NCBI GenBank assembly: GCA_902510965.1
Contig: CABXDM010000004.1
Coordinates: 1 to 45,477 of the forward strand
Length of the DNA stretch: 45,477 nucleotides
Direction of reading: 5' to 3'
DNA from: an uncultured Candidatus Actinomarina sp.
GTDB taxonomy: Bacteria > Actinomycetota > Acidimicrobiia > Actinomarinales > Actinomarinaceae
Shown here: piece after piece, positions 8,485-17,678 of the stretch
Layout: each line of letters starts with the position of its first letter
Numbering within the stretch: the first letter of the stretch is position 1
Position numbers and translations under genes: made by a program
The notes under the pieces: model-generated
What the model was told of the DNA's origin: nothing
Seen by the model: the letters and a program-made list of their open reading frames with translations, nothing else
Databases searched by the model: none

Positions 8485-8650
8485 AACGAGCAAATATAGC
8501 GCCAGACCTTGAAAAAGGTGACGAGGAAGTGTGTTATCGAAAATTCGGCGGATGCATACTCGGCTCTACAGTCGTAATAAATTGTTTAAAAACAGAGAGA
8601 AATCTTTGAACAGAAGCAATTTAACGTAGTCTAATTTCAACTTGCTCGTT
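8485..8650 (+). ncRNA. glmS ribozyme (glucosamine-6-phosphate-activated self-cleaving RNA)
   Basis: The 5' leader of glmS carries the conserved glmS ribozyme blocks in order: AGCGCCAGA at 8498-8506 with the cleavage site between A8498 and G8499, a short P1 hairpin (ACCTT/AAGGT), GACGAGG, TTATCGAA, TTCGGCGGATGC, a CGGCT...AGTCGTAA element and AGAGAGAAATC in the P4 region. The order and spacing match the Bacillus subtilis element that I know. When GlcN6P is abundant the RNA cleaves itself and glmS mRNA is degraded. An extra 9-bp helix closes the domain: 8485-8493 pairs with 8642-8650. The ribozyme ends 15 nt before the glmS ATG. Confidence 0.93.
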
Positions 8651-8664
8651 GGAATGGAGATAAT

Positions 8665-10461
8665 ATGTGTGGCATTATTGGGTATTCGGGCCCTAAGCAA
8701 CCTTTACCTATTTTATTGGAAGGACTATCTAGATTAGAATATCGTGGCTATGATTCAGCCGGTATTGCAATAACAGATGGCCCAAATCTAACTATCGAAA
8801 AAAAAGAAGGTAAATTACAAGTTTTAAAAGACCATTTACTTAATAAAGAAATTAATGGGAATATTGGAATTGGTCACACTCGATGGGCAACACATGGTGT
8901 TCCAAGTGATGAAAATGCTCACCCCCATTATGATCGCAATAAAGATTTTGCAATAATACATAACGGTATAATCGAAAATTATGCCGAAATGAAAGAAGAA
9001 CTACAAAGTGATGATTATCAATTTGAATCTGAAACAGATACAGAAGTTGTAGCAGTTGAATTGAGTAAGCAATGGACAGGTAATCTTTTGGAAACCGTCT
9101 GTAAGGTAGCTAAAGAACTTGATGGAACTTATGCACTTGTAGTTACCACAACAAAGCAGTCTGACACTATAGTCGCAGGGAGAATGATGAGCCCATTAGT
9201 TCTTGGGGTGGGAGAGGGAGAAGTCTTTCTTGCTTCAGACTCAGCAGCAATACTTGAGCACACAAATAAGATGATCTTCCTAGAGAATGGAGATTTTGTT
9301 GAGATTAAAGATGGCAGTTATCAATTATTTGACATCAACATGAATAAAATATCAAGAGAAGTTCAAGAGATTGATTGGGAAGTCTCTGAAGCAGAAAAAT
9401 CAGGCCATGACCATTTCATGTACAAAGAAATACTTGAACAAGCAGAAGTAATTGAAAGGACAATAACTGGACGTTTAGAGATTGGGTCAGAGGAAATCCC
9501 TGTCGACTTAAATAAGGCCAAACAATTTGAAAAAATATGGATTGTTGCGTGCGGTACTGCTTACCATGCTGGATTATTCGGTAAGGATTTGTTTGAAAAA
9601 GTCTTAGGAGTTCCAGTTAGTGTAGAACTTGCATCAGAATTTCGATATCGGGAACCTATAGTTGGTGAAAATGATTTAGGTATCGTTATTTCTCAATCTG
9701 GAGAAACAATGGATACCATTGCAGCAACAGAACTCCTTAAAGAGAACAATGCTCATGTTCTCGCTCTAGTAAACGTTGTCGGTAGCTCTCTTGCTAGGAT
9801 GGCTGACAGTGTGTTATATCTTCATGTAGGGCCAGAAATCGGTGTAGCCTCAACAAAAGCGTATTTAGGAATGCTTGTTGGGCAACTTCTTTTAGCTAAG
9901 CACTGGGATGAATCTGAGAATCTTGAAACAACTTTTGATGAGATTAAACAGTTACCTTTTTTGATCAAAGAAACTTTGAAATGTGAATCTCAAATTAAAG
10001 AAATATCAAAATCAATTAATGAGAAGAAAGATATTTATTTTATTGGTAGGGGATTGGACTATGCATTAGCAGCAGAAGGCGCATTAAAATTAAAAGAAAT
10101 ATCCTATCTACATGCAGAAGCTCTTGCGGCTGGTGAACTTAAACATGGCACCTTAGCTTTGATAGAGAATGGCACACCAGTAATTGTTACTGCCAGTCAA
10201 CATCACCTTCTTGATAAGACAACAAGTAATGTTCAGGAGGTCAAAGCAAGAGGAGCATATGTAATTGCAATAGGAGACAACTCATCAAAGAAATTGCAAG
10301 ATATTTCTAATGATTACGTCACTCTTCCAGAAGCAAGTGAAATGTTATCAACAATTGTGTCAATTATTCCACTTCAATTCATTGCATATCATGTTGCAAA
10401 TTTGAACGGTGAGTCTATTGATCAACCTCGTAACTTAGCTAAATCAGTAACGGTGGAGTAG
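8665..10461 (+). CDS. glmS: Glutamine--fructose-6-phosphate aminotransferase (isomerizing)
   Basis: Makes glucosamine-6-P from fructose-6-P and glutamine, the first step to amino sugars. Cys2 of MCGIIGY is the N-terminal nucleophile of the glutaminase domain; RYDSAG-like EYRGYDSAG and GHTRWATHG follow. Two SIS domains make up the second half (SQSGETMDT; STKAYLG), and the C-terminal DQPRNLAKSVTVE is the usual active-site tail. Length 598 aa fits. TGGAGA ends four bases before ATG 8665. It is feedback-controlled by the ribozyme in its leader and follows glmM, the next enzyme in the pathway. Confidence 0.98.
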   Translation: MCGIIGYSGPKQPLPILLEGLSRLEYRGYDSAGIAITDGPNLTIEKKEGKLQVLKDHLLNKEINGNIGIGHTRWATHGVPSDENAHPHYDRNKDFAIIHNGIIENYAEMKEELQSDDYQFESETDTEVVAVELSKQWTGNLLETVCKVAKELDGTYALVVTTTKQSDTIVAGRMMSPLVLGVGEGEVFLASDSAAILEHTNKMIFLENGDFVEIKDGSYQLFDINMNKISREVQEIDWEVSEAEKSGHDHFMYKEILEQAEVIERTITGRLEIGSEEIPVDLNKAKQFEKIWIVACGTAYHAGLFGKDLFEKVLGVPVSVELASEFRYREPIVGENDLGIVISQSGETMDTIAATELLKENNAHVLALVNVVGSSLARMADSVLYLHVGPEIGVASTKAYLGMLVGQLLLAKHWDESENLETTFDEIKQLPFLIKETLKCESQIKEISKSINEKKDIYFIGRGLDYALAAEGALKLKEISYLHAEALAAGELKHGTLALIENGTPVIVTASQHHLLDKTTSNVQEVKARGAYVIAIGDNSSKKLQDISNDYVTLPEASEMLSTIVSIIPLQFIAYHVANLNGESIDQPRNLAKSVTVE

Positions 10462-10469
10462 ATTAATTT

Positions 10470-11558
10470 ATGGATAGAGGATACATTTATGTCAATAAAA
10501 ATAATTTTCGACATAATATTGACTATTTGAACAACCTCACGGATAGAGAACTTTGTATTGTTGTTAAGGCTAATGCATATGGTCACGGTATAGATTGGAC
10601 TGTCAATACAGCTATAGATTCAGGAGTAGTATGGTTTGCTGTCGCAACAATAGACGAAGCCATTTTAGTCAGAAGTATTTCAGACGATATTAGAATTCTG
10701 CTACTTTCAGAACCAGCTGTTTCAGAATTAGAAAAATTAGCCATTCACAATATTGACACAACTGTATACAACGAAACCTTTATTGAGGCTTTAGGTGAGT
10801 CACAGCACTCATTCAATGTACACCTTAAAATTGATACTGGCATGCATAGAGTTGGGTGCAGCCCAGATAAATTTGATATGTTATATGAAAAAATTTCATC
10901 TTTCAACAATTTAGCTCTAGAGGGTATCTGTACACATTTCCCTGTTGCAGATACGGATGAGAGACAAACGAATCACTCCGTGAAAATATTTAAGGAGACA
11001 ATCTCAGCTGTTGATATAGAAAACCTTTTAATACATGCCGATAACTCAGCATCTACTACTTACAATAATGAAAAGATTTTTAATATGACAAGGGTTGGAT
11101 TAGCTGCTTATGGGCACAGTATATCTCCTGTTAGTATTGCTAGTGAATTAAAACCAGTAATGGAAATAAAAACTCGAATATCAAATATCCAAATCAGAAA
11201 AAAAGGAGAATCTGTTTCATACGGTAAAGCACTCATTCTAGAAAAAGATGCTTTAATTGCTACTGCTCCGATTGGGTATGGAGATGGATATCCTTGGAAC
11301 TCTTTTCCGGACGGGAAGGTAATAGTCAATAACAAGTTTTGTAGGTTGATAGGTAGGGTCACAATGGATCAAATTCTATTTGACATAACAGGAATGGAAG
11401 TAGAAATTAATGACGAGGTAACTATTTTAGGAGTATCGCTTGATAGCAGCATTGAGATTTCTATTAAAGATATTGCAGAATGGAATAACACCATTGAGTG
11501 GGAAATACTTACCAATATTAAAGACAATCGATTAAATCGAGTTGAAATTGAGAACTAA
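10470..11558 (+). CDS. alr: Alanine racemase
   Basis: PLP enzyme that interconverts L- and D-alanine for peptidoglycan. Lys33 in VVKANAYGHG is the PLP-binding lysine and Tyr251 in SVSYGKAL is the second catalytic base; GMHRVG and the GRVTMDQ motif in the beta domain are also present. Length 362 aa is normal. It follows glmS by eight bases and its end overlaps tsaE. The alr-tsaE neighbourhood is common in Gram-positive bacteria. Confidence 0.95.
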   Translation: MDRGYIYVNKNNFRHNIDYLNNLTDRELCIVVKANAYGHGIDWTVNTAIDSGVVWFAVATIDEAILVRSISDDIRILLLSEPAVSELEKLAIHNIDTTVYNETFIEALGESQHSFNVHLKIDTGMHRVGCSPDKFDMLYEKISSFNNLALEGICTHFPVADTDERQTNHSVKIFKETISAVDIENLLIHADNSASTTYNNEKIFNMTRVGLAAYGHSISPVSIASELKPVMEIKTRISNIQIRKKGESVSYGKALILEKDALIATAPIGYGDGYPWNSFPDGKVIVNNKFCRLIGRVTMDQILFDITGMEVEINDEVTILGVSLDSSIEISIKDIAEWNNTIEWEILTNIKDNRLNRVEIEN

Positions 11559-11952
11559 AGAGTTAAAACAAGATGATTTAAAAAAATTTGCTGAACAGTT
11601 TATTTTAGACTTAGCAGTCCCCTCAGTACTTGGACTAAAAGGAAATCTGGGTAGTGGCAAAACTACTCTGGTAAAGAGCTTTATTCGTGCATTGGGAGTT
11701 GAGGAAAAAGTTACGTCACCAACATTCAATATTGTTAGAACTTATAAAAAAGAAGAGTTGACTATTTATCATGTGGACCTTTATAGATTATCTTCCATAC
11801 ATGAATTTTATGATTTAGACTTGCCTCTAAATGAGGAGGATACATTATTTTTTATTGAGTGGTCTGATATGATTCCGGAATCAAAATCTACAGAGTGGAG
11901 ATTTTTAGATATAGAGATTGTTGATGAGATAACAAGGAAAGTAAGATATTAA
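11542..11952 (+). CDS. tsaE: tRNA threonylcarbamoyladenosine biosynthesis ATPase TsaE
   Basis: ATPase partner of TsaB and TsaD in making t6A at position 37 of ANN-decoding tRNAs. The Walker A motif GNLGSGKTT is at about residues 34-42, and SPTFNIVRTY and YHVDLYRL are family-specific. Length 136 aa is slightly short. Start codons TTG 11542 or TTG 11548 are both possible inside the end of alr; I keep the longer one. It is followed by tsaB, rimI and tsaD, so three of the t6A genes are in one operon; tsaC is not in the window. Confidence 0.93.
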   Translation: MKLRTKELKQDDLKKFAEQFILDLAVPSVLGLKGNLGSGKTTLVKSFIRALGVEEKVTSPTFNIVRTYKKEELTIYHVDLYRLSSIHEFYDLDLPLNEEDTLFFIEWSDMIPESKSTEWRFLDIEIVDEITRKVRY

Positions 11953-11954
11953 AT

Positions 11955-12659
11955 ATGTATAAATTATCAATCTCTACCTCAGGTTCTTTTATTTCTGCTT
12001 GTCTTCACGAAGAGAAGTTAGTTGGGAGCTTAATATTTCAATCTGATCAAGGATCTACCAATTTGTTGCTAAATGAAGTAGATGAGTTATTAGTAAAAAC
12101 AAATGTAGACAAGAGAGATCTTGAAGCAATATATTTAGATACAGGACCTGGTTATTACACTGGACTCAGAATAGGTTATTCAGTGGCTCAAGGCATTGGA
12201 GGAACACTTGGAATTCCATTAGTCCCAGTAAATGGCCTTGATTCACTAGCATTTTCGGCTCATACAAGCCATAGAAAGATTTGCGCCATAGTAGACATTA
12301 AAAGGAATGAATTTGCATTCTGCACCTATAAACCGGTTCCTGGTGGGGTAGTCAGAGAAACTGAGCCCGAAATTTTAGACACTGAAACTCTAAAACTAAA
12401 ATTTGCTGAGGATGTTGAAAAAAAACTTTTAGTTGGTAACTGGGACTTAATTTCTGAAAATGATTTACCAAATGATAGCAATACAAAATTAGCTGATCCA
12501 AAGATTGTAACCGCAGAGACAATCCACGCAGTAGGCGAAAGAATATTTCAAAATAATAAGTATCCGAACTTCAATGAAATCCCTATTAACTATATGCGTG
12601 AGCCAGATATTTCACTTTCACAGACATCACTTGAAAAAAAGGTTGAGTTTAATGATTGA
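11955..12659 (+). CDS. tsaB: tRNA threonylcarbamoyladenosine biosynthesis protein TsaB
   Basis: Non-catalytic ASKHA-fold partner that stabilises TsaD. Near the N-terminus it has the ISTSG strand, and the segment YLDTGPGYYTGLRIGYSVAQG corresponds to the family motif (GPGSFTGLRIG). Length 234 aa is typical. ATG 11955 lies two bases after tsaE; the last eight bases overlap rimI. Confidence 0.92.
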   Translation: MYKLSISTSGSFISACLHEEKLVGSLIFQSDQGSTNLLLNEVDELLVKTNVDKRDLEAIYLDTGPGYYTGLRIGYSVAQGIGGTLGIPLVPVNGLDSLAFSAHTSHRKICAIVDIKRNEFAFCTYKPVPGGVVRETEPEILDTETLKLKFAEDVEKKLLVGNWDLISENDLPNDSNTKLADPKIVTAETIHAVGERIFQNNKYPNFNEIPINYMREPDISLSQTSLEKKVEFND

Positions 12660-13095
12660 GAATGTATCTTTATGTGATTTAAAAATGTCAAAAGAGCTTG
12701 AAGAAATAGAAAATGAGATATTCACTACAGCCTGGCCAAGTGAGACCATAAAGCAAAAAATTAATAATAAAGAATTTCAGTATTGGGTATATAAAAAAAA
12801 TGACAAGTTGGTTGCTTATTTAGGAGTTCAGTTTATTAATGACTTTATAGAGATACTAGGTATTGGGGTAATTGAAGAATACAGAATGAATGGAATTGCT
12901 GGAGAACTTATGAATGAGCTTTTAGACTTTTTTAAAAAGTCTTCTTATCTAAAAATAATATTAGAAGTACGTGAATCAAATGACACAGCAAAAAACTTAT
13001 ATACAAAATTGGGTTTTAACAAAATATCCAAAAGAAAAAATTATTATAAAAACGAGGATGCTGATATTTATTTAAAGGAAAAGGTCTATGTATAA
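12652..13095 (+). CDS. rimI: GNAT acetyltransferase, RimI-like (ribosomal protein S18 alanine N-acetyltransferase)
   Basis: A 147-aa single GNAT domain. It contains FTTAWPSETI (RimI N-terminal region), the acetyl-CoA loop GVIEEYRMNGIAGELM (motif A; the normal Q/RxxGxG/A has R-M-N-G-I-A), and ESNDTAKNLYTKLGF (motif B). The ATG at 12652 overlaps the tsaB stop by eight bases; a longer in-frame version has no family resemblance in the added part. The position between tsaB and tsaD is the usual actinobacterial and firmicute order and supports the assignment. Confidence 0.88.
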   Translation: MIENVSLCDLKMSKELEEIENEIFTTAWPSETIKQKINNKEFQYWVYKKNDKLVAYLGVQFINDFIEILGIGVIEEYRMNGIAGELMNELLDFFKKSSYLKIILEVRESNDTAKNLYTKLGFNKISKRKNYYKNEDADIYLKEKVYV

Positions 13096-14089
13096 AGATA
13101 AAGTTATCTTAGGTTTTGAAACAAGTTGTGATGAAACGGCTATTGCGATTATGAAAGATAGCAAACTACTAGTCAATAAAATATCTTCACAGGTAGACAT
13201 ACATGAAAAATTTGGGGGAGTTGTTCCAGAAGTTGCATCTCGAGCTCATTCAGAAATGATACGCAACTTATTTCACACATCACTCAACGAAGCACAGTTA
13301 GAACTTTCAGATATTGATATTGTTGCTTCTACAGATGGCCCAGGACTAGTAGGTAGTCTTGTTGTTGGCTACAATTTTGCAAAATCAGTTGCGTGGTCTT
13401 TAGATAAGCTATTTTTACCGGTAGATCACATGGTGGGGCATTTAAGTGCTCCGTTGATAGAATACCCACAACTAGAACCGCCATTTCTTTCTTTACTAGT
13501 TTCCGGTGGGCATACACAAATTGTTTTAGTTGAAGAGTGGGGAAAGTATGAACTTTTAGGAACCACTATAGATGACGCTGCGGGAGAGGCTTTTGACAAA
13601 CTTTCAAGATATTGTGGATTTGGCTTTCCAGGAGGACCTGCAATACAAAAGATAAGTGAGGGTGGAGATGAATCAAAGGTACCCCTTCCAAGACCAAAAC
13701 CTTCAGGGGAGTTTGATTATTCTTTTTCTGGTCTTAAAACAGCAGCTGTTTATTACCTTCAGGACTTGAAAAAAGAGGATGAGGTTTCAAGGAAAGATTT
13801 TGCTGCTTCATATCAAGAAGCTATAGTTGACTCTTTAATGGGAGTATTTAAAAAAGCTGTAAGAGAAACAAAAGTACCAACAATATCTGGTGGTGGTGGA
13901 GTAATGGCAAACAAAAGGTTAAGAGAAAAATTAAGTACTTTTGCTGAAGAAGAGAGTAAAAATATATATATTCCATCACCAGCACTATCTACTGATAATG
14001 CAGCAATGATATGTAGTGCAGCACAAATGAATTTAACTACGAAAGACCTTAACATCAATGATGTAAGGCTTTCTTCCATAATTAATTGA
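13088..14089 (+). CDS. tsaD: tRNA N6-adenosine threonylcarbamoyltransferase TsaD
   Basis: Transfers the threonylcarbamoyl group to A37 of tRNA. The N-terminus ILGFETSCDETA and the metal-binding motif HMVGH with His114 and His118 are diagnostic; SGGHTQIVLVE, DDAAGEAFDK and the late SGGGGVMANKRLRE and STDNAAMI motifs complete the active site. Length 333 aa is normal. ATG 13088 is inside the end of rimI (8-base overlap). The operon probably ends here, as a 76-nt gap follows. Confidence 0.97.
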   Translation: MYKDKVILGFETSCDETAIAIMKDSKLLVNKISSQVDIHEKFGGVVPEVASRAHSEMIRNLFHTSLNEAQLELSDIDIVASTDGPGLVGSLVVGYNFAKSVAWSLDKLFLPVDHMVGHLSAPLIEYPQLEPPFLSLLVSGGHTQIVLVEEWGKYELLGTTIDDAAGEAFDKLSRYCGFGFPGGPAIQKISEGGDESKVPLPRPKPSGEFDYSFSGLKTAAVYYLQDLKKEDEVSRKDFAASYQEAIVDSLMGVFKKAVRETKVPTISGGGGVMANKRLREKLSTFAEEESKNIYIPSPALSTDNAAMICSAAQMNLTTKDLNINDVRLSSIIN

Positions 14090-14165
14090 TAATTAAAATA
14101 CATTTATAAACGCAACCGTATTAAATTTTCTTATGTACAAAAAAAATATTTAGGAGGTAATGTAA

Positions 14166-14459
14166 ATGAATCTTCAACCTTTAGGAGACAGAGTTGTAGT
14201 TAAAGCTATGTCTGAAGATGAAATGAAAACAGCATCAGGAATTTACATTCCTGACACAGCTAAAGAAAAACCACAAGAAGGTGAAGTCGTAGCTGTAGGG
14301 CCAGGAGAGCCTAACGATGCTGGAGAAAAAGTAAAGCCAGATGTTGAAACAGGAGACAAAGTTGTCTATTCAAAATATGGTGGAACAGAAATCAAAGTCG
14401 ACGGACAAGAATACTTGATCTTATCAAGTAGAGATATTCTTGCAAAAATTACTAAGTAA
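14166..14459 (+). CDS. groES: Co-chaperonin GroES
   Basis: Heptameric lid of the GroEL folding chamber. It starts [14 protein letters not shown], has the mobile loop with [18 protein letters not shown], and ends [15 protein letters not shown]. Length 97 aa is standard. A strong AGGAGGT at 14152-14158 precedes the ATG. I looked for a CIRCE element (TTAGCACTC-N9-GAGTGCTAA) in the 76-nt upstream gap and did not see one, so HrcA control by that route is not supported. Confidence 0.98.
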   Translation: MNLQPLGDRVVVKAMSEDEMKTASGIYIPDTAKEKPQEGEVVAVGPGEPNDAGEKVKPDVETGDKVVYSKYGGTEIKVDGQEYLILSSRDILAKITK

Positions 14460-14471
14460 TAGGAGATATAA

Positions 14472-16103
<1,632 letters not shown>

Positions 16104-16125
16104 TTACATCAAAAATTTAAAAATG

Positions 16126-16151
16126 GAGCGGATTTAGGTCCGCTCTTTTTT
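16126..16151 (+). terminator. Rho-independent terminator after groEL
   Basis: A 7-bp stem GAGCGGA (16126-16132) with TCCGCTC (16139-16145), loop of six bases, followed by six T. It lies 22 nt after the groEL stop and separates the chaperonin operon from aroH. Confidence 0.93.
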
Positions 16152-16167
16152 ATAGTAAGCTAAAAAT

Positions 16168-16509
16168 ATGATAGGAATTCGAGGAGCAATTGCTGAGGTA
16201 CAAAATACTTCAGAGAACATTATTCAATCGAGTAAAAATCTTTTTACTGAAATCCTTGAAGTAAATAATTTAGAAATTGATAAAATTATTTCAGTTTTAT
16301 TTACACTTACACATGATTTAACAGAAGCATTCCCAGCTAAAGCACTGAGAGAACTTGGGCATACTACTATTCCCGCAATAGATACTTTAGCTCCAAATAT
16401 AGAACATGACTTAAAGGGTTGCATACGAATATTGGTTCACTACGAAGATAATGTGAATGTTAAACACGTTTATTTAGGAGAAGCTAAAAAACTTCGTCCA
16501 GACCGATAA
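16168..16509 (+). CDS. aroH: Chorismate mutase, AroH type (trimeric)
   Basis: Converts chorismate to prephenate, the branch point to Phe and Tyr. The 113-aa protein aligns by eye with Bacillus subtilis AroH: IGIRGA (Arg5, matching Arg7), FPAKALRELG, CIRIL (Arg87, matching Arg90) and HVYLGEAKKLRPDR at the end. Active-site arginines are therefore in place. A TATAGT at 16151-16156 right after the groEL terminator could be its -10 box. It is separated from aroF by 150 nt that carry a second promoter and attenuator, so it may be expressed independently of the rest of the aromatic operon. Confidence 0.93.
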   Translation: MIGIRGAIAEVQNTSENIIQSSKNLFTEILEVNNLEIDKIISVLFTLTHDLTEAFPAKALRELGHTTIPAIDTLAPNIEHDLKGCIRILVHYEDNVNVKHVYLGEAKKLRPDR

Positions 16510-16515
16510 AAGTAA

Positions 16516-16543
16516 TTGGCAAAGTGAATAAAGATGGTAAGAT
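16516..16543 (+). promoter_or_regulatory. Candidate promoter of the aromatic amino acid operon
   Basis: TTGGCA (16516-16521), a 16-nt spacer and TAAGAT (16538-16543) lie just after aroH. The predicted transcription start is at about 16550-16551, so the RNA would begin on or next to the ATG of the leader peptide and be leaderless. This matches the -10 to start spacing seen at other starts in the window. Confidence 0.5.
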
Positions 16544-16550
16544 AATCACA

Positions 16551-16595
16551 ATGAAACTAAACAATACTTTTTTTTACTTTAGTGAGCACATATAA
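16551..16595 (+). CDS. Candidate Phe/Tyr leader peptide of the aromatic operon
   Basis: A 14-codon frame reads MKLNNTFFYFSEHI, with four consecutive aromatic codons TTT TTT TAC TTT at 16569-16580. It begins at the predicted transcription start, ends with TAA, and is followed within 25 nt by a terminator hairpin directly ahead of aroF. Leader peptides of this kind (pheA and pheST leaders in enterobacteria) report charged tRNA-Phe/Tyr by ribosome stalling. No Shine-Dalgarno sequence is visible. Too short to detect by coding statistics; the call rests on context. Confidence 0.68.
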   Translation: MKLNNTFFYFSEHI

Positions 16596-16645
16596 GTTGC
16601 CCTAAAGTTGTGTTGTAATAAATCGGGCAAAAGCCCGATTTTTTT
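16576..16645 (+). promoter_or_regulatory. Attenuator region with competing helices
   Basis: Three helices can be drawn. ACTTTAG at 16576-16582, inside the Tyr-Phe-Ser codons, pairs with CTAAAGT at 16602-16608 (7 bp). TTGCCC at 16597-16602 pairs with GGGCAA at 16625-16630 (antiterminator, 6 bp). The terminator stem is AAATCGGGC (16620-16628) with GCCCGATTT (16633-16641), loop AAAA. A ribosome stalled on the aromatic codons would cover the first strand and free the second to block the terminator. The first and second helices share only one base, so their competition is partial. Confidence 0.62.
16620..16645 (+). terminator. Rho-independent terminator / attenuator in front of aroF
   Basis: A 9-bp GC-cored stem (16620-16628 with 16633-16641), four-base loop, and seven T at 16639-16645. 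It sits only five bases before the aroF Shine-Dalgarno GGAG (16651-16654). A terminator placed between a promoter and the gene it serves is best explained as conditional, that is, an attenuator. Confidence 0.85.
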
Positions 16646-16659
16646 ATTTAGGAGAAGAA

Positions 16660-17676
16660 ATGATAATTGTAATGAAACAAGCGGCCTCTGAGGAAGATGT
16701 CGAGAAGGTTAAAAGTAAAGCTATAGAACAAGGTCACGAACCTCTGACTATATTTGGCGTTGAAAGAACTGTCGTCGCCGTGAGTGGGAAAGTTATTGAA
16801 GATAATAGAGCCATTATGAGACTTTTAGATAATGTTCATGAGGTAATTCCTATAGGTAGGCCATACAAGCTAGCAAGCCGCAGTTATAAAGAAGAAAATA
16901 CTCAAATTAAGATCAAGGACTTAATTATCGGAGGAAGTGAGCTGGCTCTTATTGCAGGACCAGACAGTGCAGAAACAAAGGAACAAACTCTTGAAACAGC
17001 TGAGGCTGTTGTAGCTGCAGGAGGTAATGGATTAAGAGGAGGTGCTTTTAAGCCAAGAACATCCCCATATAGCTTTCAAGGATTAGGTGAAGATGGTTTG
17101 AAAATGCTCAAAGAGGCTTCAGATATAAATAACCTTCCTTTATTCAGTGAAATAATGGATACTCAGCATTTATCAATGATGGAAAAATATGTTGATGTTC
17201 TTCAAGTTGGAGCTAGAAACATGCAAAACTTTAAGTTGTTAGAGGCAGTAGGTGAATCTAAGCTACCTGTTCTACTTAAAAGGGGAATGAGTGCAACTTT
17301 AGAAGAACTCTTACTTGCTTCTGAATATATTTTAGCTCGAGGAAATGAAAATGTGATGTTGTGTGAAAGAGGTATAAGAACCTATGAGACAGCAACAAGA
17401 AATACATTTGATGTAAATGCTATACCCTTTCTTAAAATGAACTCACACCTACCAGTTATTGCCGATCCAAGTCATGCAACTGGAGACAGTAAGCTTGTTG
17501 AGCCTGTTGCTCTAGCAGCTATTGCAGCAGGGGCTGACGGACTTTTGATTGAGATTCATCCAAGACCAGATGAAGCTCTTTGTGATGGCCCTCAAGCATT
17601 AGTTCCCACGCAGTTAAATGAGTTAAGCAAAAAAGTTAGCTCTATTGCAAAAGTAGTAGGAAGAACACTTAACTAG
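16660..17676 (+). CDS. aroF: 3-deoxy-7-phosphoheptulonate (DAHP) synthase, type I-beta with N-terminal regulatory domain
   Basis: Condenses PEP and erythrose-4-P, the first step of the shikimate pathway. At 338 aa it has the same length and residue numbering as Thermotoga maritima DAHP synthase: residues 1 to about 66 form the ferredoxin-like/ACT-like domain that mediates Tyr/Phe inhibition, followed by the TIM barrel with GGAFKPRTSPYSFQG, VGARNMQNF and DPSHATG. Metal ligands His272, Glu298 and Asp309 are conserved at identical numbers, but the fourth, normally Cys102 of GPCS, is Asp (AGPDS). GGAGAAG precedes ATG 16660. First gene of a nine-gene run controlled by the attenuator. Confidence 0.95.
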   Translation: MIIVMKQAASEEDVEKVKSKAIEQGHEPLTIFGVERTVVAVSGKVIEDNRAIMRLLDNVHEVIPIGRPYKLASRSYKEENTQIKIKDLIIGGSELALIAGPDSAETKEQTLETAEAVVAAGGNGLRGGAFKPRTSPYSFQGLGEDGLKMLKEASDINNLPLFSEIMDTQHLSMMEKYVDVLQVGARNMQNFKLLEAVGESKLPVLLKRGMSATLEELLLASEYILARGNENVMLCERGIRTYETATRNTFDVNAIPFLKMNSHLPVIADPSHATGDSKLVEPVALAAIAAGADGLLIEIHPRPDEALCDGPQALVPTQLNELSKKVSSIAKVVGRTLN

Positions 17677-17678
17677 AA

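Noticed and set aside
14090-14165. CIRCE or HAIR element upstream of groES
   Set aside because: No TTAGCACTC/GAGTGCTAA inverted repeat or HspR-type repeat is present in the gap.
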